Source: Tsuneonella dongtanensis (GTDB taxonomy: Bacteria > Pseudomonadota > Alphaproteobacteria > Sphingomonadales > Sphingomonadaceae). Taken from it: DNA of 64,000 nucleotides. Under the pieces are notes generated by a model, which saw nothing but the letters and a program-made list of their open reading frames with translations, searched no databases and had not been told where the DNA came from. Shown piece after piece: positions 8,464 through 18,723 of this stretch. Position 1 is the first letter of the stretch. Each line of letters opens with the position of its first letter. The position numbers were made by a program, and so were the translations under genes. The stretch lies in contig NZ_CP016591.1 in assembly GCF_001698205.1 (NCBI RefSeq), forward strand, positions 1,488,001 through 1,552,000. Direction: 5' to 3'.

Positions 8464-9717
8464 ATGAACGAGACAACCACCTTGCGCCCGGCTGATAGCG
8501 CCGACCTTCCGCTCACGATTGACGATGTTCGCGCCGCGGCCGCGTGCATCGAGGGCGCCGTGGTGCACACGCCAACGATGCACTCGATCACGCTGTCCAG
8601 GATCACCGGCGCGGAAATCTGGCTCAAGTTCGAGAACCTGCAGTTCACCGCCGCATACAAGGAGCGCGGTGCGCTCAACGCCCTTTTGCTGCTGACCGAA
8701 GAGCAGCGGGCGCGGGGCGTGATCGCCGCTTCCGCGGGCAACCATTCGCAAGGGTTGAGCTACCACGGCACGCGCCTCGGCGTTCCAGTGACAATAGTCA
8801 TGCCGCGCACTACGCCGAGCGTGAAGATCATGCAGACCGAAAGTGTCGGCGGCCATGTCGTGCTGGAAGGGGAGACCTTCGACGAGGCCTATGCCCACGC
8901 GCGCAAGCTTGAGCGGGAACTCGGGCTGACCTTCGTCCACCCGTTCGACGATCCCAACGTCGCCGCAGGTGCCGGAACCGTTGCGCTCGAGATGCTGGAA
9001 GACGCACCCGAGATCGATTGCCTCGTGGTGCCGATCGGCGGAGGGGGCCTGATTTCGGGCATGTCCACCGTGGCCAAGGACCGCCAGCCCCCCGTCGAGG
9101 TGGTGGGGGTGCAGGCGGCGCTGTTCCCGTCGATGTATGCGCGGATCAACGGGCGCACGATGGATTGCGGCGGCGATACGCTGGCCGAGGGCATTGCAGT
9201 CAAGGCGCCTGGCGAATTCACATCGCGCGTCATCGCCGAGCGCGTCGACGAGATCGTGCTGGTTCACGAGGACTCGCTCGAACGGGCGGTCAGCCTCCTG
9301 CTCCAGATCGAAAAGACCGTCGTCGAAGGTGCGGGCGCGGCCGGTCTCGCGGCGGTTCTTGCCCACCCCGAGCGGTTCGCCGGCCGCAAGGTCGGGCTGG
9401 TATTGTGCGGCGGCAACATCGACACGCGATTGCTGGCCAACGTCCTGTTGCGCGACCTTGCGCGGTCCGGTCGCCTCGCGCGTCTGCGAATCACTCTGCA
9501 GGATCGGCCCGGCGCACTCTACAAGGTGATGAAGGAGTTCGATGCGCACTCGGTCAATATCATCGAGATCTACCATCAGCGCATCTTCACTTCGTTGCCG
9601 GCGAAGGGCCTGATCACAGACATCGAGTGCGAGGCGCGGGACCGCGAGCAGATCGACGCGCTGATCGCGGCGCTGCGAGCCAAGGGCTACTCGGTCAGCC
9701 AGGTCGAGCTCAACTGA
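8464..9717 (+). CDS. ilvA: Threonine ammonia-lyase
   Basis: This 417-residue fold-type II PLP enzyme converts L-threonine to 2-oxobutanoate and ammonia, feeding isoleucine synthesis or threonine breakdown. The PLP lysine is Lys66 in AAYKERGA, the phosphate/Asn loop is SAGNHSQG, and the Gly-rich cofactor loop is PIGGGGLISG. A C-terminal ACT-like domain follows from about residue 340 (RITLQDRPGALYKVMKEF), typical of the shorter allosteric form. The symbol could equally be tdcB, since sequence alone does not separate the two roles. Confidence 0.92.
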   Translation: MNETTTLRPADSADLPLTIDDVRAAAACIEGAVVHTPTMHSITLSRITGAEIWLKFENLQFTAAYKERGALNALLLLTEEQRARGVIAASAGNHSQGLSYHGTRLGVPVTIVMPRTTPSVKIMQTESVGGHVVLEGETFDEAYAHARKLERELGLTFVHPFDDPNVAAGAGTVALEMLEDAPEIDCLVVPIGGGGLISGMSTVAKDRQPPVEVVGVQAALFPSMYARINGRTMDCGGDTLAEGIAVKAPGEFTSRVIAERVDEIVLVHEDSLERAVSLLLQIEKTVVEGAGAAGLAAVLAHPERFAGRKVGLVLCGGNIDTRLLANVLLRDLARSGRLARLRITLQDRPGALYKVMKEFDAHSVNIIEIYHQRIFTSLPAKGLITDIECEARDREQIDALIAALRAKGYSVSQVELN

Positions 9718-9882
9718 ACGGGCTCGCGCAGGCTGGAAACCCTTTCGCAACTGTGCAAACTAAGTTTCCGTTAACCGAGATAGATGGTTAAAGGTGTTTT
9801 ACCGCCGGGCCCGACGGGGCATACCGTGCGGATCGATCGCCAGCCGTGAACCAGCGGCGCCAGAAAGGACCCGAGCCAGCCC

Positions 9883-10725
9883 GTGACGGCCCCTGTTCGC
9901 TTTCCCCGATTCTTCGTCACGAGCCCCGCGCCGTGTCCGTATCTGCCGGGGCGCAGCGAGCGGAAGGTTTTCACCGAGCTCAAGGGCCCTCATGCCGACC
10001 AGCTGAACGAAGCGCTTGGACGGATCGGGTTTCGGCGCAGCCAGACCGTTGCCTATCGGCCGAGTTGTCTCGATTGCCAGGCCTGCGTCTCGGTTCGCGT
10101 CCCCGTTCGCGAGTTCGCGCCGTCTGGTACCCAGAAGCGCAACCTGAAGCGCAATTCCGACCTGGTGGCGAGCGAATGCCGGCCCTGGGCAACCGGCGAG
10201 CAGTTCGACCTTTTGCGAAAATACCTGTCCACCCGTCACCCGGGCGGCGGCATGGCCGCGATGGACGAGATCGATTACGCGGACATGGTGGAACATACGC
10301 CGGTTACCAGCTATGTCGTTGAATACAGGGAGCCCTCGGACGGGCTGAGGCCGGGTCGCTTGGTCGGCGCGTGCCTCACCGACCGGCAGGGCGATGGGTT
10401 GTCGATGATCTATTCGTTCTACGACCCTGAGCATGAGGCGCGGACGGGTCTTGGTAACTACATCATCCTGGACCACATCCGGCGTGCCGCTGCCGAGGGG
10501 CTCGGCTACGTCTACCTCGGTTACTGGGTCGAGGGATCGGACCGGATGCAGTACAAGATCCGCTACCGGCCCATCGAGCTGCTCGGCCGCGAAGGATGGC
10601 AGCGCGTCGCGCCCGAACGGCACGAAGCACTCATCGCGGCGGCCACCGCGCCGCGCAACCGCGATCGCGGTCCCGCCAGTCCCGCGAAGGACGCGTCGCT
10701 TCCGCAGTTTGCTCTCGACGAGTAG
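9883..10725 (+). CDS. bpt: Bacterial leucyl/aminoacyl-tRNA-protein transferase Bpt
   Basis: This 280-residue ATE/Bpt-family enzyme transfers leucine from Leu-tRNA to N-terminal Asp or Glu, creating N-degrons for ClpS/ClpAP. Typical features are [14 protein letters not shown] at the N-terminus, [16 protein letters not shown] with paired cysteines, and the acyltransferase-like C-terminal half ([26 protein letters not shown]). The start is GTG 9883 with an AAAGGA ribosome site 10 bp upstream. The 3' end overlaps the proposed tamA start by 17 bp. Confidence 0.93.
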   Translation: MTAPVRFPRFFVTSPAPCPYLPGRSERKVFTELKGPHADQLNEALGRIGFRRSQTVAYRPSCLDCQACVSVRVPVREFAPSGTQKRNLKRNSDLVASECRPWATGEQFDLLRKYLSTRHPGGGMAAMDEIDYADMVEHTPVTSYVVEYREPSDGLRPGRLVGACLTDRQGDGLSMIYSFYDPEHEARTGLGNYIILDHIRRAAAEGLGYVYLGYWVEGSDRMQYKIRYRPIELLGREGWQRVAPERHEALIAAATAPRNRDRGPASPAKDASLPQFALDE

Positions 10726-12865
10726 ACGCGCTCTCCTCGCTCTGGCGGTGGCGGGCCTGAGCTTCGCTCCGATCGCGGGGCGAGCGCAGGATCGTCAGGC
10801 GCCGCCTGCGCTCGAAGACCTCATTCCCGATTCGGCGGTGGCGAACCCCGAAGACTGGGCCCAGCAGGGCGCACCCGCGGCGCCCGACGAGGACGCTGCC
10901 GTGGAGGCGATGGCGGACCTCGATCCGGATGCCCCTCTCGCCGAAGTGCCGCCCATCGACGTCGCGTGGCCCGACAACATCGATCTGCCGCAGCTGGCTC
11001 CGCTCGAACCGGACGATTCGATCCAGTTCGCCGATGCCATGGACGAAGACGAAGCACGGCCCGGACTGGCCGAGGCAGATGTCGTCGAGATCACACCGGA
11101 ACTCACGCTGGCGTTCCCGACCGATCCATCGGCTTTTCCCGAGCGGGCTGCATTCGCGGAGCGGTTCGGTCAGCTCTCGACCGTAGCCGAGCTTGAAAGC
11201 GACGAGGACAACATCGCCCAGCTGGCGGCGCGGGCGAAGGCGGACGAGGAACTGCTCGCCACGATGCTGCGCGTCTACGGATATTTCGACGCGCAGGTCA
11301 TCAGGACGATCGGCGCGATCAATCCGGGCGAGACGAACGCGAACCAGCAACCCCAAGTCCGCTTCGACCTGATTCCTGGGACCCGATTCCGGTTCGGCGC
11401 GGTCGATCTCGGCCAGCTGCTCACCGCTCCCGACTGGCAGGCCCTGCGCCGTGCGTTCGAGATCGAGACCGGCGATCCGCTGTCGAGCGACACGATCGTG
11501 GCGGAGCAATTCGATCTCGACCGGGCGCTTGGCGAGATGGGTTATCCGTTCGCCGCGATCTCCGAGCCCGAACTGCTGGTGGATCACGCCCGCAACGAGG
11601 GCGACCTGACGATGAAGGTCGAGCCGGGCGGCAAGTTCGTGTTCGGCAAGGTCAATTCGAACCTGCCCGAGTTCCTCTCGGGACGGCACCTCGGAACCAT
11701 CGCGCGCTTCGATCCGGGCGACGTCTACCAGCGCAGCCTCGATTTCGACCTGCGCCGAGCGATAATCTCGACCGGCCTGGTTTCGACGGTCACGGTCAGC
11801 CCCCGCAAGGTCCGCGATCCGGTTGGCGACCAGCCGGGCGAGGTCGAGCTCGACGTCGAGATGACGAAGGCCAAGCTGCGCACCATCGCGGGTGCGATCG
11901 GCTACGGGACGGGCGAGGGCTTCCGCGCGCAGGCGAGCTGGGAGCATCGCAACCTCTTCCCCCCGGAAGGCATGCTGCGCCTTCGCGGGATCGCCGGCAC
12001 GCGCGAGCAGCTTGCCGGGGTGACGTTCCGCAAGAACAACTTCGGTGGCCGCGACGAGGTGCTGACGGTCGATGCGTTCGCCTCGACGATCGACAGCGAT
12101 GCCTACGATGCGAACACGGTGTCGCTGATCGGCACCTACGAACGGCTGTCGAACCTCCTGTTCCAGAAGCCGCTCAGCTGGAGCGTCGGGCTCGAAGCGG
12201 TCGCGACGGACGAGCGCAATCGCGTCGTCGGGGGAATACCCCGTCCGCGCCAGACCTACTTCGTCGGCGCCATCCCGCTCTATGCGATGCTCGACACCAC
12301 GGACGACCTGCTCGACCCGAAGCGTGGCTTCCGGACCGGGCTCCGCCTCTCGCCGGAAACGTCGCGCTCACAGGGCGTCCAGAGTTTTTATCTGCGCGGG
12401 CAGTTCGACGCGAGCTATTACCAGCCGGTTTCGGAGCGCGTCGTCGCAGCCGGTCGCGTGCGCTTCGCCTCGATCCCAGGCGCGCCGCTCTTCCGAATCG
12501 CCCCGTCGCGCCGCCTCTATGCGGGCGGCGGCGGTTCGGTGCGCGGATACGGATACCAGCGGGTCGGCCCCAAGAACGACCTGCTCGAGCCGGTCGGCGG
12601 CCGCTCGCTAGTCGAAGTGTCGGCCGAGGCGCGGATCGGAACGAAGTTCTTCGATGGCGCGCTGTCCGTGGTGCCTTTCTTCGATGCCGCGTCCGTGTCG
12701 ATCGACCCAGTCCCGGACTTCCGCTTCATCAAGTACGGGGCCGGCATTGGCGTGCGTTACAACACCGGCTTCGGCCCGCTCCGCCTCGATGTCGCCACGC
12801 CGCTCAACCCGGATGAAGGCGACAGCCGCATCGCAGTCTACATATCGCTGGGGCAGGCGTTCTGA
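10709..12865 (+). CDS. tamA: Outer-membrane assembly protein TamA (Omp85 family)
   Basis: This outer-membrane Omp85 protein has 718 residues if started at TTG 10709. It holds a signal peptide ([18 protein letters not shown]), a long acidic region, POTRA-like repeats, and a C-terminal beta-barrel with the [13 protein letters not shown] loop motif and a terminal Phe (ISLGQAF) for BAM recognition. With TamB it inserts outer-membrane proteins or moves lipids. No ATG gives a sensible N-terminus: upstream in-frame sequence runs inside bpt in another frame, so TTG is favoured by signal-peptide logic. The stop overlaps the tamB start by one base (TGATG). Confidence 0.88.
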   Translation: MLSTSRRALLALAVAGLSFAPIAGRAQDRQAPPALEDLIPDSAVANPEDWAQQGAPAAPDEDAAVEAMADLDPDAPLAEVPPIDVAWPDNIDLPQLAPLEPDDSIQFADAMDEDEARPGLAEADVVEITPELTLAFPTDPSAFPERAAFAERFGQLSTVAELESDEDNIAQLAARAKADEELLATMLRVYGYFDAQVIRTIGAINPGETNANQQPQVRFDLIPGTRFRFGAVDLGQLLTAPDWQALRRAFEIETGDPLSSDTIVAEQFDLDRALGEMGYPFAAISEPELLVDHARNEGDLTMKVEPGGKFVFGKVNSNLPEFLSGRHLGTIARFDPGDVYQRSLDFDLRRAIISTGLVSTVTVSPRKVRDPVGDQPGEVELDVEMTKAKLRTIAGAIGYGTGEGFRAQASWEHRNLFPPEGMLRLRGIAGTREQLAGVTFRKNNFGGRDEVLTVDAFASTIDSDAYDANTVSLIGTYERLSNLLFQKPLSWSVGLEAVATDERNRVVGGIPRPRQTYFVGAIPLYAMLDTTDDLLDPKRGFRTGLRLSPETSRSQGVQSFYLRGQFDASYYQPVSERVVAAGRVRFASIPGAPLFRIAPSRRLYAGGGGSVRGYGYQRVGPKNDLLEPVGGRSLVEVSAEARIGTKFFDGALSVVPFFDAASVSIDPVPDFRFIKYGAGIGVRYNTGFGPLRLDVATPLNPDEGDSRIAVYISLGQAF

Positions 12866-15800
12866 TGGCGGAGGAGGGCGTCCCCGCAGAGACTGCGCCC
12901 GTGCGCCGCCGGTTTCACCGCACCCGCCGGGTGAGCAAGTGGCTGGTCGGCGGGATCGCGGCGATCCTGCTGTTGCTCGTCGCGGCGCTCGCGCTGCTCA
13001 ACAGTCCTATTGGACAGCGATGGGTGGTCGATCGGATCGCCCAGGTCGCGCCCGCCTCTGGACTCACGATCGAGATTGGCCGGATCGACGGCGATCTTTA
13101 CGGGAAAGCGCAGCTTCACGACGTGACGCTGTCGGATCCCAAGGGCCCCTTTCTCACCGTCCCGCTGGTCGACCTCGACTGGCGACCGATGAGCTGGTTC
13201 ACCCGCGGGCTCGACGTGCGCGAGCTCGTCACGCACCGCGGCACCCTCTTCCGCCTGCCCGAGCTCAATCCCGGCGATCCCGACGCACCGATCCTGCCCA
13301 ATTTCGAGATTCGCATCGACAAGCTGGAAGTGCGCGACCTGACGATCGCCAAGGGGCTCGCTGGGCCCGAGGCGCACAAGGCCAACCTGCTGGCGAAGGC
13401 CGACATCCGCGACGGGCGGGTGATGGTGACTGCCGACGGGCGGCTGGGCCGCTTCGACCGGTTGCACATGCTCGTCGACGCCATGCCCGATGGCGACAGG
13501 TTCGACCTGGAGCTGGACTACCTGGCACCCAAGGGCGGCGTCATCGCGGGGCTGGTCGGCACAGAGGCCGGCTATCGCGCGCAGGTGTTCGGTGACGGTT
13601 CGTGGAGCCAGTGGACCGGTGGTGGTTACGTCACGCGCGACGGCGCCAACTTCGCGGCTTTTCGCCTGACCAATGCGGCAGGCGACTACACCCTGGTGGG
13701 CCAGGCGCGGCCGCAGCCGGCTCTGGCGCCGGGGCTCCTGCGCAATGCGGCGGGGGAGCGGGTCTCGTACAAGGCCACCGGGACGTTCGCAGACAGCGCA
13801 TTCGACGGCACGGTGCGACTGGTGACCTCCGCAATCGCGGGGACGGCCACCGGGAGGGTCGACCTCGGCGAGAATACGGTCGAGGGGCTCGCGCTCACCG
13901 CGCGCCTGCGCGACCCTTCGCTGTTCGGCCCGGGTACGCGGGTGGAGGGCGCGCGCCTCGTTGCCACCGTGGATGGGCCGCTGCGCGACCTGGCGCTCGA
14001 GCACCGGCTGTCGGTGGCGAAGTTCATTTCCGGCACGACCCAGGTCGCCGGGCTGGAGCAACAGGGTACCGCGACATACGACGGGACCCGTTGGACACTG
14101 CCGCTCGATGTGGCGCTGGCGCGGGTGGTCACCGGCACCGAGCAACTCGATCCCCGGCTGGTGAACGGAACTGTCCGCGGCACGGTGACCTGGCAAGGCA
14201 ACCGGCTGGCATCGGACAAGCTGGCGATCGTCTTCCCCAATGCCCGCGCCGACCTCGCGCTTCAGGGCGATATCGCGGCGAATACCTACCGCGTGAGCGG
14301 GCCGGTGGTCGCCAACGGCCTTGCCATCGACAACGTCGGGACCCTCAACGCCGGCGGCAGGATCGTCGCGACCTTCGGCAGCGCGCCGTGGACCCTGTCG
14401 GCCGACATGCGCGGGCGCATTCCTCGGGTGACGAATGCCACCCTGGCCAACCTCGCAGGACCGTCGATCGCGTTCAGTGGCGGCATCACGACCGGCGGTG
14501 CCCGGCCGCTCGATTTCCGCGGCGTGCGGATCGATGCCGCGAAGCTGAACCTGACGCTCGACGGCATGATCCGTCCGGATCGCACAAGTGTCGCGGGGCG
14601 CGGGAGGCATGTGGACTATGGGCCTTTCACCGTCGAGGGTGCCTACACCTCGCGCGGGCCCGAGGCGGTACTCGTTTTTGCCAGCCCGCTTCCTGCCGCA
14701 GGGCTGCGCGACGTCCGGGTTGCCATTGCGCCGATCGAGAACGGATTCGGCATCGAGACGCGCGGCCAGTCGCTGCTCGGCCCATTCGACGGCACGATCG
14801 ATCTCTACGCGCCGGCGAACGGTCCAACCCGTCTGGCAATCCGCAAGTTTGACGTCTGGCGGACCTCGGTCACCGGGGATCTCAATCTGGGCGATGGCGC
14901 GGCATCGGGCACGCTTGCGCTCGCGGGCGGCGGCCTCGACGGTACTATCGCGTTGAGCCCGCGTGGCGGCGGTCAGGCGTTCGATGCGAAGATCATCGCC
15001 CGCGAAGCGCGCTTCGGCGGTGAGACGCCCATCTCGATCGGGCGCGCGGATATCGAGGCGAACGGATTGCTGGCCCAGGGACGCAGCACGATCGGGGCGA
15101 ACGTGCTTGCCCAGGGGATTACCTATGGCACCCTGTTCATCGGGCGACTTGCGGCGCGCGCCGACCTCGAGAACGGGGCGGGGACCGTCACTGCCTCGGT
15201 AGCGGGGCGCCGGGGCAGCCGCTTCGCGCTGCAGCTCAATGCAGGAATTTCGCCGAACCGTGTCGCGGTAGCCGCACGGGGCAACTACGCCGGGCGGGCG
15301 ATCACGATGCCGCGCCGCGCCGTGCTCCTGAGGCAGGACGATGGCGGCTGGCGGCTCGAGCCCACGCAGGTCAACTTTGCCGGCGGGGCGCTGATCGGAT
15401 CGGGCGAACTCGGTGGCCAGCGGACCGTCATGCGGGTCCAGATGGCGGAAATGCCGCTATCGGTGGCCGACATCTTCATGGAGCTGGGCCTGGGAGGGAA
15501 GATCTCGGGCGTGGTCGATTTCGCCAGCGGGGGCGGAGCGCCGCTTACGGGCGAGGCGCGGTTCAAGGTGGATGACCTGACCCGTTCGGGGCTCGTCCTC
15601 ACCTCACGCCCGATGGACCTTGCGATGGTCCTGCGGCTCACGCCCGACAGGCTTGAGACCCGTGCGGTGCTGGACGAAGGCGGTCAGCGGCGTGGACGGG
15701 TGCAGGGACGCATCGTCGGGCTTCCGCCAAGCGGCGCGCTCTACGACCGGCTCCGTGCGGGAGACCTGTTCGCGCAGCTGCGCTACAACGGTCCGGCCGA

Positions 15801-17049
15801 CGCGCTGTGGCGGCTTGCGGCGGTCGATGCCTTCGACCTGACCGGCCCGCTTTCGGTCGCCGCCGACGTGACCGGGTCGCTGGCGACCCCGACGGTGCGC
15901 GGCTCGCTGGCGAGCAATGACCTTCGCCTCCGCTCCAGCCTGTCCGGCACCGACCTGACCGGCGTCACCGCGCGCGGGACCTTTGCCGGGTCGCGCCTGC
16001 GACTGACGAGCTTCCGGGGCTCCACGCCGAATGGCGGTACGGTCAGCGGCAGCGGCACGATCGTTCTGGAAGACCTGGGCGCCAAGAGTCCGCAACTCGA
16101 CATCCGGGTGGCGGCGCGCAACGCCCGCCTGCTCAATGCGCAGGGCCTCAGCGCCACGGTCACGGGCCCGCTGCGGATACTGTCCGACGGCGTTGGCGGC
16201 ACGATCGCGGGCCGCCTGCTCGTCGACAGGGCCAGCTGGAAGCTCGGGACGGCGGCGGCCGATGTGCGCCTGCCGCAGATCCGCACGCGCGAGATCAACC
16301 TGCCCTACGACGTCCGCCCGCGCGCGGTCGCGAGCGCACCGTGGCGCTACCTCATCGATGCCCGCGCGCCTGCACGGGTCGACGTGGACGGGATGGGACT
16401 AGACAGCGAATGGAGCGCCAACGTCCTCGTGCGCGGGACAACCGACGATCCGCGGATCGGCGGGGAGGCACGGGTGGTGCGCGGTGACTACTCTTTCGCC
16501 GGCACGCGGTTCGAGCTGGTGCGGGGCGTCATCCGGTTCGACGAGAACGTCCCGATCGACCCGCGCCTCGACATCGTGGCCGAAAGCGACGCCGAGGGTA
16601 TCGATGTCGCCGCCAAGGTTCAGGGCAGCGCGCTCAAGCCGGAGATCACCTTCACCTCCACCCCGGCGCTGCCCGAAGAGGAAATCCTCGCGCGGTTGCT
16701 GTTCGGAGGTTCGATCACCGAGCTTTCGGCGACAGACGTGCTGCAGCTGGGATCGGCGCTCGCCTCGCTGCGTGGTGGCGGGGGGATGGACCCGATAAAC
16801 CGGCTGCGGAGCGCGATCGGGCTCGACCGACTGCGCATCGTCAGCGCGGATCCGGCGCTGGGCCGCGCGACATCGATCGCGCTCGGCAAGAACATCGGCC
16901 GCAAGTTTTACGTGGAGATCGTCACCGACGGGCGGGGATACAGCGCCACTTCCGCCGAGTTCCGTGTGACCAGCTGGCTGTCGATCCTTGGAACGATCTC
17001 GACCCTCGGCCGGGAATCGATCGTGGCGGAAGTCAGCCGCGATTACTGA
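12865..17049 (+). CDS. tamB: Translocation and assembly module protein TamB
   Basis: This 1394-residue AsmA-like envelope protein has an N-terminal membrane anchor at about residues 25-46 (WLVGGIAAILLLLVAALALL), a very long repetitive beta-rich body (bridge-like lipid-transfer architecture in the family), and a C-terminal DUF490/TamB domain from roughly residue 1080 (VLVRGTTDDPRIGGEARVVRG; LARLLFGGSITELSATDVLQL). It spans the periplasm with TamA at the outer membrane. Its length is normal for alphaproteobacterial TamB. Translation is coupled to tamA by the TGATG overlap. Confidence 0.93.
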   Translation: MAEEGVPAETAPVRRRFHRTRRVSKWLVGGIAAILLLLVAALALLNSPIGQRWVVDRIAQVAPASGLTIEIGRIDGDLYGKAQLHDVTLSDPKGPFLTVPLVDLDWRPMSWFTRGLDVRELVTHRGTLFRLPELNPGDPDAPILPNFEIRIDKLEVRDLTIAKGLAGPEAHKANLLAKADIRDGRVMVTADGRLGRFDRLHMLVDAMPDGDRFDLELDYLAPKGGVIAGLVGTEAGYRAQVFGDGSWSQWTGGGYVTRDGANFAAFRLTNAAGDYTLVGQARPQPALAPGLLRNAAGERVSYKATGTFADSAFDGTVRLVTSAIAGTATGRVDLGENTVEGLALTARLRDPSLFGPGTRVEGARLVATVDGPLRDLALEHRLSVAKFISGTTQVAGLEQQGTATYDGTRWTLPLDVALARVVTGTEQLDPRLVNGTVRGTVTWQGNRLASDKLAIVFPNARADLALQGDIAANTYRVSGPVVANGLAIDNVGTLNAGGRIVATFGSAPWTLSADMRGRIPRVTNATLANLAGPSIAFSGGITTGGARPLDFRGVRIDAAKLNLTLDGMIRPDRTSVAGRGRHVDYGPFTVEGAYTSRGPEAVLVFASPLPAAGLRDVRVAIAPIENGFGIETRGQSLLGPFDGTIDLYAPANGPTRLAIRKFDVWRTSVTGDLNLGDGAASGTLALAGGGLDGTIALSPRGGGQAFDAKIIAREARFGGETPISIGRADIEANGLLAQGRSTIGANVLAQGITYGTLFIGRLAARADLENGAGTVTASVAGRRGSRFALQLNAGISPNRVAVAARGNYAGRAITMPRRAVLLRQDDGGWRLEPTQVNFAGGALIGSGELGGQRTVMRVQMAEMPLSVADIFMELGLGGKISGVVDFASGGGAPLTGEARFKVDDLTRSGLVLTSRPMDLAMVLRLTPDRLETRAVLDEGGQRRGRVQGRIVGLPPSGALYDRLRAGDLFAQLRYNGPADALWRLAAVDAFDLTGPLSVAADVTGSLATPTVRGSLASNDLRLRSSLSGTDLTGVTARGTFAGSRLRLTSFRGSTPNGGTVSGSGTIVLEDLGAKSPQLDIRVAARNARLLNAQGLSATVTGPLRILSDGVGGTIAGRLLVDRASWKLGTAAADVRLPQIRTREINLPYDVRPRAVASAPWRYLIDARAPARVDVDGMGLDSEWSANVLVRGTTDDPRIGGEARVVRGDYSFAGTRFELVRGVIRFDENVPIDPRLDIVAESDAEGIDVAAKVQGSALKPEITFTSTPALPEEEILARLLFGGSITELSATDVLQLGSALASLRGGGGMDPINRLRSAIGLDRLRIVSADPALGRATSIALGKNIGRKFYVEIVTDGRGYSATSAEFRVTSWLSILGTISTLGRESIVAEVSRDY

Positions 17050-17054
17050 CATGA

Positions 17055-17089
17055 AAACGCCCGGTGCGCGCTGAGCACACCGGGCGTTT
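17055..17089. terminator. Bidirectional intrinsic terminator between tamB and the fasciclin gene
   Basis: Perfect 12-bp arms AAACGCCCGGTG (17055-17066) and CACCGGGCGTTT (17078-17089) surround an 11-nt loop. Short T runs occur on both sides, and the flanking genes converge here. Confidence 0.85.
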
Positions 17090-17105
17090 CGTAACCGTAT
17101 TACGG

Positions 17106-17666
17106 TCAGCCAGCGGGGGCCGGCGGCACTTTCTTGACCAGCCCGTCGAGCGGCAGGACGACACCGTTGGTCGCCACGAGCGCATCGCCCGCGACAGTCG
17201 CCTTCGAGCCGTCGGCGCCCGACACGGTGATGGTGTCGCCCTCGGCAGTGAAGGTCACCTGTCCGTCGTCGAGGGTCGTCATGGTGACGGGACCCTTCTT
17301 GTCGGCAACGGCCTTGCGGATCGCATCCGGGGTCAGGTGCCCCGGGAGGATATGACCGCGCAGGACCGCCACCAGCTCGGCGCGATGCTCTTCGCCGGAA
17401 AGGGTCTTCCCCGCCTCGCCGAACGCGTCGTCGCTGGGCGCGAGAACCGTGTAGCTGCCCGGCCCGTCGAAGACATCGGCGAGCCCCGCCTCGTTCAGTG
17501 CGCTGGACAGGGTGGCGAGCTCGTTGTCGCCCCCTATCGCGGCGGCGAGGGTGTCCGTCGCCTCGGCAGAGGCGGCATCACCAGAGCTCTCCGCCTGCGA
17601 ACACGCGGCGAGCGGGGCCAGCAGCGAGAGAGCGGCCGCAGCGGCGATAGGCTTGAAAGATCTCAT
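17106..17666 (-). CDS. Fasciclin-domain lipoprotein
   Basis: The 186-residue protein has a lipoprotein signal (SLLAPLAAC, Cys22) followed by a single fasciclin (FAS1) domain from about residue 40 to the end. Typical phrases are LATLSSALNEAGLADVF, YTVLAPSDDAFGEA, LRGHILPGHLT and ATNGVVLPLDGLV. FAS1 domains mediate adhesion or polymer contacts; the partner is unknown. The preceding Ser/Ala/Asp-rich linker is typical of an envelope-tethered protein. It lies 13 bp downstream of the Tyr-rich exported protein gene, so the two probably share a transcript. Confidence 0.88.
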   Translation of the reverse strand: MRSFKPIAAAAALSLLAPLAACSQAESSGDAASAEATDTLAAAIGGDNELATLSSALNEAGLADVFDGPGSYTVLAPSDDAFGEAGKTLSGEEHRAELVAVLRGHILPGHLTPDAIRKAVADKKGPVTMTTLDDGQVTFTAEGDTITVSGADGSKATVAGDALVATNGVVLPLDGLVKKVPPAPAG

Positions 17667-17679
17667 CGTCGCATCTCCC

Positions 17680-18627
17680 TCAGGTCAACAGCTGGATGGC
17701 GGCGGCGACGAGCTGCGTCGTGGGGTCGACCTGGTACACATAGCCGTCCGAATAGCGGTAATAGGCATCCGGGCTGTCGTAGTACCGGTCGCGGTACTGG
17801 TAGGGGACGTTGTAGACGTCGTAACCAGTCGGCATCGGCTGCCCGACGACGAATTCGTCACCGGTCAGGAGCGCTGCGACCGAAGTGATCGCAGCGGTTT
17901 CCGGGTCGACCCGGTACAGCACGTCGTCGGCGTACCGGTACCCGTTGGCAGGCCCGAGGTTGTAGTAGTCGACGTAGTACTGCGGCACCGAAACCGGCTG
18001 GTAATAGCTCGGCCACTCGTTGCCGACCGACAGGGCGCCGCCGAGTAGGGGAATGTAACCCAGAACCGACCCGCGATCGCTTATGCGGTAGAGGTAGCCG
18101 TCGCCGTACCGATAACGGCCGTCGCCGAGCGATCCATAACCGAAATACGACGGGCGGTAGAAGCCATCGCTCCAGTCACCCTGCTTCTTGGCCTGGCCCG
18201 GGGGCATGCAGCCGTTGTTTTTCTTGGCGAGGCCCGGCGGGCACCCGTCGAAATAGGCGCGCGAGCCGGGTTCGAACGACACCGTGCGGACATCGCGATA
18301 GCCGTCCCGGCGATAATCGCGATCCTCGCGACGGTCATAGGTCCTGTTGTCGACACGAACGTCGTTGCCACGCTCGACCTTGCGATCGGCCCGGTATTCG
18401 GGCCCACGGTCGACCTTCGCTGGCTTCATCGCCTGTCCGCGATCGGACTTGGCTTCGCGCATGGCGGGGCCGCGATCCTGCTTGCCGCCGCCATTGCCAT
18501 TTGCCTTCATCGACATCTCGGGCTTGCCGCCCTTGTTTCCGCCGTTCCCATTGCCCTTGCCGGGTTCGGCATGCGCGCCCGTGGCGGCGAGGGCGATGGC
18601 GGCAGCGCTGATCAGAAACTTGCGCAT
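17680..18627 (-). CDS. Exported Tyr-rich repeat protein, unknown function
   Basis: The 315-residue protein starts with a signal peptide (MRKFLISAAAIALAATGAHA). Residues 22-115 are a basic, Gly/Asn/Asp/Arg-rich low-complexity region, followed by CPPGLAKKNNGCMPPGQAKK, a paired motif seen in RcnB-like periplasmic proteins. Three degenerate repeats follow, each built on YRYxDgxlYrv: near residues 166, 227 and 292 (RYRYGDGYLYRI, GYRYADDVLYRV, YYRYSDGYVYQV), each ending in a hydrophobic helix-like stretch. No enzyme signature is visible. It may be a surface or matrix protein. Confidence 0.75.
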   Translation of the reverse strand: MRKFLISAAAIALAATGAHAEPGKGNGNGGNKGGKPEMSMKANGNGGGKQDRGPAMREAKSDRGQAMKPAKVDRGPEYRADRKVERGNDVRVDNRTYDRREDRDYRRDGYRDVRTVSFEPGSRAYFDGCPPGLAKKNNGCMPPGQAKKQGDWSDGFYRPSYFGYGSLGDGRYRYGDGYLYRISDRGSVLGYIPLLGGALSVGNEWPSYYQPVSVPQYYVDYYNLGPANGYRYADDVLYRVDPETAAITSVAALLTGDEFVVGQPMPTGYDVYNVPYQYRDRYYDSPDAYYRYSDGYVYQVDPTTQLVAAAIQLLT

Positions 18628-18723
18628 TTTGCATCTCCTTTGCCGGGTGAACGGTGCGCGGTGCCGGGCGGTTCCATGAACGGCCTACAACGGCCCGCAA
18701 GTGTCTGCCATATTTGGAAGAAT

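Noticed and set aside
9771-9792. Paired TTAA sites before bpt
   Set aside because: The spacing is 13 bases rather than the 7 needed for a CtrA site.
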